Shown one piece after another: positions 20,082 through 28,473 of a stretch of DNA of 64,000 bases. The translations under genes and the position numbers were made by a program. The notes under the pieces were generated by a model that was given only the letters and a program-made list of their open reading frames with translations, was not told where the DNA came from and searched no databases. The stretch lies in NCBI RefSeq assembly GCF_901538265.1, contig NZ_LR593886.1:5415738-5479737 (forward strand), in the 5' to 3' direction. Numbering within the stretch: the stretch's first letter is position 1; every line of letters starts with the position of its first letter. Source of the stretch: Gemmata massiliana (GTDB lineage: Bacteria; Planctomycetota; Planctomycetia; Gemmatales; Gemmataceae).

Positions 20082-20891
20082 TTACTTACCGGCGACGATG
20101 CCGTTAGTGCCAACCGCTGCGACGAGCTTCGGGAATGTTTCGGTCAGGTTCGCACCGGCCTCGACGATGACTTTCTTCTCTTCGACCACGAGCTTACCGT
20201 CCACCATTAGCTCGGCCTTCACCTCGTAGAAGAACTTCTGCCCGACCGCGAGCGGCGGGGTGTAAAAGTGGCGCTCGGTTCCGGCCCCGGTCGCCGGCTT
20301 GCCGTCCACGAAGAGCTTGGCATCGGCCGGGAGGGTGAACTTTAAGTTCGCGCCCATCGGCTGGCCGTCCGAGGTCGACTTGGGCGCCGGGGCAACCGGA
20401 ATCGTCATCACCGGCGGGCGGTTCGGGTTGGTCGGGTGAGCCGGGTTGGTGATGGTGCCGTAGACCGCGTGCGGGTCGGTCAAGTTGGTCGGGTAGCCCG
20501 GCCCCCATACCGGCGAGGCGCCGGAGTTGTACCCGTGGAGCGTGTACGGCGGCATCCCGATCGGCGGTCCCCAGGTCGACCCGTACAGGAAGGCACCGGA
20601 GCACCCGCGGCACGAACCGAAGCACGACGTGTACTGCGAGTACCCGCAGCCCGAACCGAAGCACGAGTACCCGTTGCACGAAGTGCGGTGCCCGAGGAAG
20701 CCGTTGGAACGTCCGCCCACGAACGAACCACCGTGGCACGAACCGTGGCAGGAAGAGCCGTAACACGACCCGTAGCAACCAACCGACACGGCGCCACAGC
20801 ACCCGGTGGCAATCGGGGCAGCGGCAGGTTTTGCGGGCGGCGTGACGTCGGCCCCGGCCGACATCGCGGTGAGCATCACGATGCTGTACAT
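20082..20891 (-). CDS. Secreted Cys/Gly-rich protein with TIGR03000-type planctomycete domain
   Basis: The protein is 269 residues from ATG 20891. A short hydrophobic N-terminus (MYSIVMLTAMSAGA) suggests export. Residues about 30-90 are a Cys/Gly/Ser/His-rich repeat region (CYGSCYGSSCHGSCHGG) with more than a dozen cysteines. A Pro/Asn-rich linker follows. The C-terminal domain (about 180-255: LPADAKLFVDGKPATG, FYTPPLAVGQKFFYEVKAE, KKVIVEAGA) matches the planctomycete domain TIGR03000, a small beta domain of unknown role. The cysteine region could cross-link in the cell envelope or bind metal. A TTG nine bases upstream is the alternative start. A candidate promoter lies upstream. Confidence 0.85.
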   Translation of the reverse strand: MYSIVMLTAMSAGADVTPPAKPAAAPIATGCCGAVSVGCYGSCYGSSCHGSCHGGSFVGGRSNGFLGHRTSCNGYSCFGSGCGYSQYTSCFGSCRGCSGAFLYGSTWGPPIGMPPYTLHGYNSGASPVWGPGYPTNLTDPHAVYGTITNPAHPTNPNRPPVMTIPVAPAPKSTSDGQPMGANLKFTLPADAKLFVDGKPATGAGTERHFYTPPLAVGQKFFYEVKAELMVDGKLVVEEKKVIVEAGANLTETFPKLVAAVGTNGIVAGK

Positions 20892-20951
20892 GAGTTGCAA
20901 CCTCTACATTCGGAACAAACGGCGGCGGCGGAGACGCGCTCCGTGTTCACG

Positions 20952-20980
20952 ATGGTAGAGTTGAAGCAAAAACACGTCAA
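20952..20980 (-). promoter_or_regulatory. Candidate promoter of the Cys/Gly-rich gene
   Basis: On the minus strand TTGACG (20980-20975) and TACCAT (20957-20952) are 17 bases apart, about 60 bases before the ATG at 20891. The -35 is good; the -10 matches at four of six positions. Confidence 0.35.
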
Positions 20981-21143
20981 AGGCAAACAACGCAATCTGG
21001 GCAGGATGGGATATCAATAACGACGTTACGACCGGAACTGCTGTGAAAGTGGCATCCGCTCAAATATGCCCTCAAGTAGCGAACTGTGGCACAGAAGAAA
21101 ATTAACAACCGCGTCATCCACGGCTCTCTCTTCACTTCTGGCC

Positions 21144-22124
21144 TCACACGACCAGTTCCTCGCGCTGAGCGAGCCAGTCGTTCGGGATACCTTGCTCGCC
21201 CACAGCAAGCGCCACGATGCCGCCGACGATCGCACAGTTAGTATCGATGTCCCCGCGCACGCGGATGGTCTGCACAATGGCACTCTGGTAGTCGTGCAAG
21301 TGAGTCGCCGCGACCCACAAGCAAAACGGCACCGTGTCCTGACACGAAATATGCGAACCGTTTCCGAGCAACCGCACAATCAGCTCAGTGGAGACATCGA
21401 ACGGAACCACAGCCGCCCCGCGCCCGAGCAATCGGACAACGGGTTCCGTCATGAGATCGAAGGAAAAAGTCCGGGCGCGCTCGATCCCGTCGCGGACCTG
21501 TCCCGCCGGCGTATGCGCAAGTGCTGCATCGAACAGTTCGCGCTGGGTAGCCGCTTCAGCACATTGGGAACGGTTCTTCCACGCACACGCGCCCGCAACG
21601 GCCGTGGCAATAGCACCCGCGATGCCCTCGGGGTGCGCGTGCGTGACTTCAGCCGAGAGCCGCGCCTGCTCCGCAACCACAGAATAGTCGTCTTCTGCAA
21701 AGTACGCGGCGAGCGGAGCGATTCGCATCGCGCTACCGTTTCCGAAAGAGCCGCCCGGGAACACGTTCTCAGCCGCCGCGCGCCACGGGAAACCGCTCCC
21801 GACCTGTGATAGAAGCCGGTGCGCACCACCGCCGTACCCGCGCCACGGTTGCGCCTTGTACCGGGCCGCGAAGCGCTGTGCGAGCGCGTCCTGGTCGATA
21901 CGCCCGTGCTCGTTCAGCACATCGTAGATGCTGATTGCCATCGCGGTATCGTCGGTGAACGGCCACGGGGCTCGCGCGGTCGCACGCGGGTCTTCGAGAA
22001 TCGCTTCGTAGTTGTGGCCCTGGAAGCACGTTTGCCCCAGGGCATCACCCACGGACAGACCTACGAGAGCGAGCCGCGCCCGGTCCATGCGGTCAGCGTG
22101 ATCGGCGGGAAGTGGTGTGTTCAT
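21144..22124 (-). CDS. ADP-ribosylglycohydrolase family protein
   Basis: The 326-residue protein belongs to the ARH/DraG family, which removes ADP-ribose from proteins or small molecules using two metal ions. Seen: GLSVGDALGQ near the N-terminus, the metal-binding FTDDTAMA (T57, D58, D59), THAHPEGIAGA, and near the C-terminus RGDIDTNCAIVGGIVA, matching the family's GGDxDT motif with the first Gly replaced by Arg. It has no signal peptide. No ADP-ribosyltransferase partner is seen in the window. The ATG at 22124 has MNTPLPADHADRMDRARLAL ahead of the fold. Confidence 0.88.
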   Translation of the reverse strand: MNTPLPADHADRMDRARLALVGLSVGDALGQTCFQGHNYEAILEDPRATARAPWPFTDDTAMAISIYDVLNEHGRIDQDALAQRFAARYKAQPWRGYGGGAHRLLSQVGSGFPWRAAAENVFPGGSFGNGSAMRIAPLAAYFAEDDYSVVAEQARLSAEVTHAHPEGIAGAIATAVAGACAWKNRSQCAEAATQRELFDAALAHTPAGQVRDGIERARTFSFDLMTEPVVRLLGRGAAVVPFDVSTELIVRLLGNGSHISCQDTVPFCLWVAATHLHDYQSAIVQTIRVRGDIDTNCAIVGGIVALAVGEQGIPNDWLAQREELVV

Positions 22125-22362
22125 ATTGCCCCACGGACACGTGAATTGGAGAAAGGTTCGGAACCGAATTCTGGCAGCGTGAATACCTCGTCCGCTGAGT
22201 AGCGTTCGTCCGAGCGAGTTACGTCACCCAACAGGATAACGTAACTCGCATTTCTCGCGCACACACGAGCACCAAAAACGCACTTCAATTGCCTGCTTTA
22301 CGGCGGGGGTGCGTCGGGTTACAGTGTGGGTCACCCGCCGAATCGTGCCGAGGCTCACTCGC

Positions 22363-24735
22363 ATGCCCCTCGCGCTCAGAACCCTTTTAGGCTTCAGTTT
22401 CGCGACCGCACTGGTCTGTGCGTGCGGTGCGGCCGACGATACCCCCAAGCCCGAAGCGTACCGCCCGTTCAAACCAGTCGCGCGGCCGAAGGTGCCCGAA
22501 GTTCGTGGTGTCGCGCGCATCAACGTGGATCGGTTCATTCTCGCCGCCCTCGAAGCGAAGCAACTCGGACTGAACCCCGAAGCCGACCGCGCGACACTAA
22601 TCCGCCGGGTGTGTTTCGACCTTACAGGTCTCCCGCCAACGCTCGCGGAGATCGACCAATTCCTTGCGGACAAATCGCCAGACGCTTACGAGAAGATGGT
22701 GGACCGCTACCTCGCGTCGCCGCACTACGGCGAGCGTTGGGGTAAGTTCTGGCTCGACGCCGCGGGCTACGCCGACTCGAACGGGTACTTCAACGCCGAC
22801 AGCGACCGGCCGCTCGCGTGGAAGTACCGCGATTTCGTCGTGAAGTCGTTCAACGCGGACAAACCCTACGACCAGTTCGTGCGCGAACAGCTCGCGGGTG
22901 ACGAACTCGTGGGCTACGCGCCCGGCGGCGACGTCACGCCCGCGATGGTTGACGCGCTCACCGCCACACACTTCCTCCGCAACGCCCCGGACGGCACCGG
23001 CGAGAGCGACGGCAACCCAGACGAGGTGCGTACTGACCGGTTCACAGTGCTCGAAGGCAATGTGCAGAACCTCATGAACTGCCTGCTGGGGCTGACGGTT
23101 CAGTGCGCCCGGTGCCACGATCACAAGTTCGAGCCCATTAGCCAAGAAGAATACTTCGGCCTGCAAGCCCTGCTCTTTCCGGTCTACAACCCGGAGCGGT
23201 GGACGAAGCCGAACGACCGGCTCGTCACCGTCGGCACACAGAGCGAACTCGCGGTCGTACAGCGCAAAATGGAATTCATCGACCGCCAGGTAAAAGCGGC
23301 TCAAACCGCGCTCAACGTGTTCGCAGACCCACTCCGAGATCAGCTCCTCGACGAGCGTCTGAAAGACCTCCCGTTGGCGACCCGGGTCAGCATCATCGAC
23401 GCGGTAAAGGCACCAAAAGGCACACGAAAGCCCGCACAAAACGAGCTGCTCAAAACACACGCCAAGGCCGTCGAAGTTGGTGACGACGACCTCGCGAAAC
23501 GGTTCCCCGAATTCGACGCGCTGCGTACTCAGGTGAAGCAAACCGTCGCCGCACGTGAAAAAGAGCGCCCGAAACCGCCCGAGAAAATCGCTGCGTTTGT
23601 GGAAACCGACCCGAACCCGACCGAGCACCACGTCCTCAAACGCGGTCTGCACAACCAACCCGGCGTCGAAGTAGCCCCCGGTGCATTGGAAGCACTCAGC
23701 AAGCAGAACCCGTTCGCGATTGCTCCGCGACCGGCCGGTCGCGTCTCCACGGGCAGGCGCACGGCGTTCGCAAAGTGGGTCACTGCACCAGAAAACCCGC
23801 TGTTCGCTCGCGTGATGGTGAACCGCATCTGGCAGCACCACTTCGGCACCGGCCTCGTCGCAACCACCGACAATCTCGGCTCGTCCGGCGCGAAGCCCTT
23901 GCACCCGGAGCTACTCGACTACCTCGCCGCTGAGTTCATGCAGCCTTCGCTAAGACAACCTAACCTCCTACCCCCCTTCCCTAGGAAGGAAGGGGGAACA
24001 GAATCATCGGCGGCTTTAAGCCCCTCTCCCCTTGGGGGAGGGGTTGGGGAGGGGTTACAGCCACAACCCTTCAGTGTAAAAGCGATACACCGGCTGATTC
24101 TCACGTCGGCCGTGTACCGGCAAACGAGCACCCCGCACGACAAACTCGCCGCCGTCGACCCCGACAACCACCTGCTCGCCCGGTTCCCGCTCCGGCGCCT
24201 CGACGCCGAAGCCGTGCGCGACGCGATGCTGCACGTCTCCGGTGAACTGGACATGCACACCGGTGGGCCGTATGTGCCCAGTAAGCGCACGCCCGAAGGC
24301 ACTGTGGAAATCGACGAGAAAGCCCCCGGCGCGCACAAACGCTCGATCTACCTCCAGCAGCGCCGAACGCAGGTCGTCACGTTCCTCCAGTTGTTCGACG
24401 CACCGTCCATCGTGACCACGTGCGGCAAGCGGACGCCGTCCACAGTGCCGCTCCAGTCGCTCGCGCTACTCAACGCCGAGTTCGCCCGCGCACGCGGAAA
24501 AGCCTTCGCCGCGCGTTTAGTGCGCGAAGCGGGCGACGACTCCGCGAAGCGCCTCACACTCGCGTTCCGGCTCGCGTGCGGGCGCGAACCGAACCGGGAC
24601 GAGCGCGAGGTTTGTGAAACGTTCCTCGACAAGCAGCGCGGCGTCTACGCCCAGGACAAAGACGCCGACGCCCGCGCGTGGGCAGACCTGTGCCAGATGG
24701 TGCTCGCGAGTAATGCGTTCCTCTACACCGAGTGA
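22363..24735 (+). CDS. DUF1549/DUF1553 secreted protein with in-frame repeat insertion
   Basis: From ATG 22363 the product is 790 residues with a signal peptide (LLGFSFATALVCACGA). The DUF1549 part (about 45-260) has INVDRFILAALEAKQL, RRVCFDLTGLPPTLAEID and HYGERWGKFWLDAAGYADS. CARCHDHKFEPISQEEYF is the family's heme-like CxxCH motif. The DUF1553 part holds VMVNRIWQHHFGTGLV, SAVYRQTS and the C-terminal LACGREPN. No N-terminal cytochrome module is present. Between HPELLDYLAAEF and FSVKAIHRL lie about 44 extra residues encoded by palindromic repeat DNA (23941-24066). It forms a two-gene operon with the DUF1501 gene, overlapping its possible GTG. These pairs are thought to act outside the cytoplasm on polysaccharides, but no enzyme activity is established. 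Confidence 0.9.
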   Translation: MPLALRTLLGFSFATALVCACGAADDTPKPEAYRPFKPVARPKVPEVRGVARINVDRFILAALEAKQLGLNPEADRATLIRRVCFDLTGLPPTLAEIDQFLADKSPDAYEKMVDRYLASPHYGERWGKFWLDAAGYADSNGYFNADSDRPLAWKYRDFVVKSFNADKPYDQFVREQLAGDELVGYAPGGDVTPAMVDALTATHFLRNAPDGTGESDGNPDEVRTDRFTVLEGNVQNLMNCLLGLTVQCARCHDHKFEPISQEEYFGLQALLFPVYNPERWTKPNDRLVTVGTQSELAVVQRKMEFIDRQVKAAQTALNVFADPLRDQLLDERLKDLPLATRVSIIDAVKAPKGTRKPAQNELLKTHAKAVEVGDDDLAKRFPEFDALRTQVKQTVAAREKERPKPPEKIAAFVETDPNPTEHHVLKRGLHNQPGVEVAPGALEALSKQNPFAIAPRPAGRVSTGRRTAFAKWVTAPENPLFARVMVNRIWQHHFGTGLVATTDNLGSSGAKPLHPELLDYLAAEFMQPSLRQPNLLPPFPRKEGGTESSAALSPSPLGGGVGEGLQPQPFSVKAIHRLILTSAVYRQTSTPHDKLAAVDPDNHLLARFPLRRLDAEAVRDAMLHVSGELDMHTGGPYVPSKRTPEGTVEIDEKAPGAHKRSIYLQQRRTQVVTFLQLFDAPSIVTTCGKRTPSTVPLQSLALLNAEFARARGKAFAARLVREAGDDSAKRLTLAFRLACGREPNRDEREVCETFLDKQRGVYAQDKDADARAWADLCQMVLASNAFLYTE
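23941..24066 (+). repeat. Palindromic repeat element inserted in frame in a coding region
   Basis: Two G/C-run hairpins lie back to back. CCCCCTTCC/GGAAGGGGG (23972-23980 with 23988-23996) is followed by CCCCTCTCCCC with a G-rich partner GGGGGAGGGG (24021-24043), then a further TTGGGGAGGGG. The encoded residues (PPFPRKEGG, SPSPLGGGVGEGL) are the low-complexity signature seen when such repeats are read through. The paralogue at 47.1 kb has only about 15 different residues at this point. Confidence 0.85.
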
Positions 24736-24743
24736 GGTTCACC

Positions 24744-26159
24744 GTGCCGTCGCCAGTAGACTTCGCACTCAACCGCCGGGCTTTTCTCGGGCGCTACGCG
24801 GGCGGACTCGGTTCACTCGCGCTCGCACAACTTGCAGCGGGCGAAGAGGTTCGCGCACCCACCAGCGACTCACTCGCGCCAAAGAAACCACACTTCGCCG
24901 CGAAAGCGAAGGCCGTGATCTGCCTGTTCCAGCACGGCGGACCGAGCCAGATGGACCTGTTCGACCCGAAACCCGAACTCACGAAACAGCACGGCAAACC
25001 GCACCCGGACAAACTCGAAGTCCACTTCCACACGCAGCAGGGGAAGTTACTCGCGTCGCCGTTCAAGTTCTCGAAGCACGGCAAATCGGGGGTCGAGTTG
25101 TCGGAACTGCTCCCGCACACGGGCAAAATCGTCGACGACATCACGCTCGTGCGTTCGATGACCACGGACTCGGTCGATCACGAGGCCGCGCTGCGGGTAA
25201 TTCACTCTGGCAAGATCTTCCCCGGGCGCCCCGCGTGGGGGTCGTGGGTGCTCTACGGGCTGGGCACGGAGCGCAAGGAACTCCCGGCTTATGTGGTCCT
25301 CTCCGATCCCGGCGGCCTACCCGTAGACGGCACGAACAACTGGTCGAGCGGGTTCCTCCCCGCGGTGTACCAGGGTACTCCGTTCCGCGCGACAGGGTCG
25401 CCGGTCGCGCACCTCGCGACGCCGGCCGACGTTCCGCCGGCCGCGCGCCGGAACCAACTCGATCTGCTCAACAGCCTGAACGCCACACACCTCCGCAAAC
25501 ACCCTGGGAACGCGGAACTCGAAGCGCGCCTGGGGCACTACGAACTGGCAGCCCGGATGCAGACCGCGGTGCCCGACGTACTCGATCTCTCGAAGGAAAC
25601 CGAAGAAACCCGGAAGCTGTACGGCATCGATAATCCGAAGTCCGCGGAGTACGGGAAGCGGTGCCTGCTCGCGCGCCGGCTCGTGGAGCGTGGGGTGCGA
25701 TTCGTGCAGATCTTCCTCAACAGCCAGCCGTGGGACACGCACAGCAAGAACGCGGAGAATCTCAACAACCTCTGCGCGATGACCGATCAGCCCAGTGCTG
25801 GTTTGGTTCTCGACCTCAAGCGCCGCGGGTTGCTCGATTCGACTATCGTCATGTGGACGGGCGAGTTCGGGCGCCTGCCAATCTCGCAAGGTTCGGACGG
25901 GCGCGACCACAACCGGCACGCCTTCTCGCTGTGGCTGGCGGGTGGCGGGTTCAAGTCGGGCTACGTCCACGGCGCGACCGACGACTTCGGGTACAAGTCG
26001 GTGGACAAGGTCGTCCGCGTGTCCGCGCTGCACTCCACCCTGCTCCACGCGCTCGGCCTGGACCACACGAAGTTGACCTTCCCGCACGAGGGCCGTGATG
26101 ACACGCTGACCGACACCGCGGTCACGCGCGCCCAGGTCGTCGAAGACCTGCTGGCCTGA
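24744..26159 (+). CDS. DUF1501 secreted (Tat-type) protein
   Basis: The product has 471 residues. A twin-arginine signal (NRRAFLGRYAGGLGSLALAQ) shows export in folded form. The body is the DUF1501 alkaline-phosphatase/sulfatase-like fold: LFQHGGPSQMDLFDPKP near the N-terminus, VRSMTTDSVDHEAA, WTGEFGRLP and GRDHNRHAFSLWLAGGG. Active-site-like His/Asp residues are conserved but activity is unproven. I choose GTG 24744 because GAGG sits six bases upstream; GTG 24732 overlaps the previous stop but has no such site. It is co-transcribed with the DUF1549/1553 gene, the usual partner. Confidence 0.92.
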   Translation: MPSPVDFALNRRAFLGRYAGGLGSLALAQLAAGEEVRAPTSDSLAPKKPHFAAKAKAVICLFQHGGPSQMDLFDPKPELTKQHGKPHPDKLEVHFHTQQGKLLASPFKFSKHGKSGVELSELLPHTGKIVDDITLVRSMTTDSVDHEAALRVIHSGKIFPGRPAWGSWVLYGLGTERKELPAYVVLSDPGGLPVDGTNNWSSGFLPAVYQGTPFRATGSPVAHLATPADVPPAARRNQLDLLNSLNATHLRKHPGNAELEARLGHYELAARMQTAVPDVLDLSKETEETRKLYGIDNPKSAEYGKRCLLARRLVERGVRFVQIFLNSQPWDTHSKNAENLNNLCAMTDQPSAGLVLDLKRRGLLDSTIVMWTGEFGRLPISQGSDGRDHNRHAFSLWLAGGGFKSGYVHGATDDFGYKSVDKVVRVSALHSTLLHALGLDHTKLTFPHEGRDDTLTDTAVTRAQVVEDLLA

Positions 26160-26175
26160 GCCCGTCCGGAGCCGG

Positions 26176-26310
26176 GCTAACATTTGCTAACGTTTTGGGG
26201 CCGACGTCGGCGGTGCGCCGGGACCGCCTCTCACGAAGCCCTGCAAACTCTGGCATTCCCAACGACTTTTTCCTCCATATTTCCCGTTTGGAGGCTAACA
26301 ACACGCTAAC
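26176..26310 (-). repeat. Two GCTAAC direct-repeat pairs (reverse complement of the 17.2 kb pairs)
   Basis: GCTAAC-ATTT-GCTAAC lies at 26176-26191 and GCTAAC-N5-GCTAAC at 26294-26310. The first shares a 19-base exact reverse complement (17283-17301) with the second pair near 17.3 kb. The two groups are oppositely oriented, about 9 kb apart. Confidence 0.6.
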
Positions 26311-26428
26311 ATCAGCATCAGAAATCGACCAAATCAGACAATTTTTGGGTCACTTCGCCTCATTCTTGTGCCCATTTCGGGAAACCAACGGCCAAAATTT
26401 CGCTCTGGCTTGGCTCCCTGAGAGAGCA

Positions 26429-27112
26429 TCATTCCTTGCCGAGCACCAAGTCCACGACCCAACACCCGCGCACGTGGATCTGCTTCGGGTCGCGGCAGTG
26501 ACTCAAGATGTCCTCGTTGTCGCACCCTGTGTCCTGGAGCGCATCGGCCAGAATGGGCATCGCAGAGAAGTCTCGGGACTCGTACATCTGGGCCGCGAGT
26601 GCGACCGTCGTATCGGTACGCCAGGCCGGGAGCAGGTCGATCGGCTGGTAATCATTTCCGAGGGCGTCACAGTCACGACCCACCGAATAGCCGTGCTCCC
26701 CCGGACGAGGGATGCGGCGGAACGGCGTATTGCAGAAAACGTCCATGAGGATACGGAGTTGAGTATCACGGCTTTGAGGGGCTGCATAGCTGAGCACATG
26801 GAGCGTCATCTGAATGGCCTGGCGCGCGTCCCGCTTTGCCGTATCAGCCGCCGCTTTCGCAAGCCCTTTTGAGTCGCGTACCAGATAAGCGGACCGGCGG
26901 GCAGCATCCAGGTCTGCGACCACCGCCAACCCGTCCGCGAACCGCTCTGCTACGACCACGGCTGCTCGGCTATTGGGGTGATTAAGTTGCTCCCATAAGG
27001 TCCGACAGCAGGCCACAGAGTAGAGTCTCAGTTGTCGGGCAGAAGCTTGGTCAGCCAAGTGGCCAGCAAGTGTGGCCGGGTGAGCAGAAATCATCTTCGG
27101 GTCAACTACCAC
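26429..27112 (-). CDS. Gemmata-type paralogous family protein (HVRGCWVVDLVLGK tail)
   Basis: The 227-residue soluble protein has two elements that recur in many Gemmata proteins. One is a helical block (RLYSVACCRTLWEQL, SRAAVVVAERFADGLA, DLDAARRSA). The other is the C-terminal CDNEDILSHCRDPKQIHVRG / CWVVDLVLGKE tail. In relatives these usually follow a TIGR02996 or SMI1-like domain. Here the N-terminus is short, so this may be a stand-alone or truncated member. The function is unknown. The GTG at 27112 follows GGAGAG; ATG 27094 is the alternative. It lies in a more AT-rich accessory stretch. Confidence 0.75.
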   Translation of the reverse strand: MVVDPKMISAHPATLAGHLADQASARQLRLYSVACCRTLWEQLNHPNSRAAVVVAERFADGLAVVADLDAARRSAYLVRDSKGLAKAAADTAKRDARQAIQMTLHVLSYAAPQSRDTQLRILMDVFCNTPFRRIPRPGEHGYSVGRDCDALGNDYQPIDLLPAWRTDTTVALAAQMYESRDFSAMPILADALQDTGCDNEDILSHCRDPKQIHVRGCWVVDLVLGKE

Positions 27113-27528
27113 GGTGTCTCTCCGCTCCGGCAGCCGGCCGCCCTCGTGAACGCTATTTTAACGACCGATTTCATCAGCCAATGGTTCGCGACTACCTCCC
27201 GCTCTTGTAGACAACTTCCCCAGTGTGGTTTATTTCGCCGTTTTCGACCTCAAATCACCTTTGTTTTTTTGACAGTAACCAATGCCTCCATGCCCGATTT
27301 AACCCCACCGTTCGGAGCCTCGAATTTCCCCTGCTGAAGCGATTGCGCGCCTGCAGCACGGATAGGCGCTTCGCCCATATAATAGTGTACAAATTATCAA
27401 AAATCAGCCCAAAATGTCCATAATCGGGCAAAACGCGATTGAATTGACGTGCTTAGTGGCACGGTGCCTCAACGCCGCACGAATATTCTAAATTCAACGA
27501 GAGTACGCATCCCGCACGCCCGATGGGA
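27113..27528. other. AT-rich intergenic stretch
   Basis: No gene is seen in these 416 bases between the 5' end of one leftward gene and the 3' end of another. Base composition shifts sharply toward AT (T-runs near 27260, TATAAT near 27377, polypurine stretches to 27480). Such a shift is common in recently acquired DNA. No repeat or tRNA remnant was recognised. Confidence 0.5.
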
Positions 27529-28254
27529 TCAGACCGCCTCAACCGCATAGATGATGCTGTTGTGTTTGTCGGGGTAGTCTTCGTATGGTCGGTTACTGGA
27601 ATCCGTCATCGGCTTGCACTTGCCCCAGTTCCACAAGTTGCCGTCCTTGTCGATGTAGACCCAGTGCCTCAGCCCGCGGAACTTCGTGTGCGAGAGGTTC
27701 TTATTACCCACGCCAACAATGCAGTTCGTGTACTGTCGAATCTCGCTCTGCGTGAACGGCTGCATCGCGTTGTGCAACTGAGTCACGTGGTTCATCCCGG
27801 CGAACTCCAGGTAGTCCAGTACCGCTTCGTAAGGCATGGCGACGCCGCCACACAACCCGAGTTTCGCGGAGAACTTCCACTGCATGAGGAAGCAATTGTT
27901 CGTCCGCATCGCCTGGCTAATTTTGACAATGACATCGTTGATCGTGAACGTGTCGTGGGGCGGACCGAACGAGCGGGAGAACTCTTCGATGTCCTTTGCG
28001 ATGGCCGGCTGATCGATTTGTGCAAACTTCAGGTAGGTAATCATTTCTGCGCCGAGTCGCTGGTGCAGCGTTTTGCTCCCTTTCTTACCCGTTTCTCCGG
28101 CGAGCCCACCGTCGCGTTCCCCCAGCGCGTGGAGCACGGACACGAACCCACAAACACCGCCCCAAATGTTCTGGTTGAGTAACGGCACTTTCACGCCCTC
28201 CGCTGATAGCTGGTACCGGCGCTCCGAATAGATGTCGCCGAGGACACCCGACAT
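27529..28254 (-). CDS. Putative papain-like cysteine-protease-fold protein
   Basis: The 241-residue protein has no signal peptide. Its N-terminal region has NQNIWGGVCGFVSVLHAL, with Gln28 and Cys35 spaced much as the oxyanion Gln and catalytic Cys of papain-fold enzymes. Near the C-terminus, LRHWVYIDKDGNLWNWGK supplies His197 followed by Asp/Asn candidates (D202, D204, N206, N209). The order Cys-His-Asp/Asn fits a C39/C1-like or acyltransferase-type fold. I do not recognise a named family. A second conserved-looking Cys cluster (LGLCGGVAMP, NNCFLMQ) could be structural. It may be an effector, toxin or processing enzyme; its isolated position in an AT-rich stretch suggests acquisition. Confidence 0.5.
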   Translation of the reverse strand: MSGVLGDIYSERRYQLSAEGVKVPLLNQNIWGGVCGFVSVLHALGERDGGLAGETGKKGSKTLHQRLGAEMITYLKFAQIDQPAIAKDIEEFSRSFGPPHDTFTINDVIVKISQAMRTNNCFLMQWKFSAKLGLCGGVAMPYEAVLDYLEFAGMNHVTQLHNAMQPFTQSEIRQYTNCIVGVGNKNLSHTKFRGLRHWVYIDKDGNLWNWGKCKPMTDSSNRPYEDYPDKHNSIIYAVEAV

Positions 28255-28410
28255 GAGCCACCGGGTTTGTTTCCAAAATTACCGCGGACGCGCCCAGAAC
28301 ATTTCACCGACGTCTGACAAATTGGCCGATCATTTCGAGCGAAGCACAGAACCTCTTATCCCCATCTCGATCTGTATGTTCTGCTCCGAGAAAAGAGGTA
28401 CGTAACGCAA

Positions 28411-28446
28411 TCGGGGCCGATCGCACCGTAGCGCGAGCGGCCCCGA
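28411..28446 (-). terminator. Hairpin downstream of the heme/dehydrogenase gene
   Basis: A 9-bp perfect stem TCGGGGCCG/CGGCCCCGA surrounds an 18-base loop, beginning 28 bases after the leftward gene's stop at 28474. No strong T-run follows on that strand, so it is a moderate terminator candidate. Confidence 0.4.
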
Positions 28447-28473
28447 AACAAGCGAGATATACGAGTTAGGGCG

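Noticed and set aside
27370..27385. TATAAT-like element as a promoter
   Set aside because: No -35 hexamer at 16-18 bases, and it points at the 3' end of a leftward gene.
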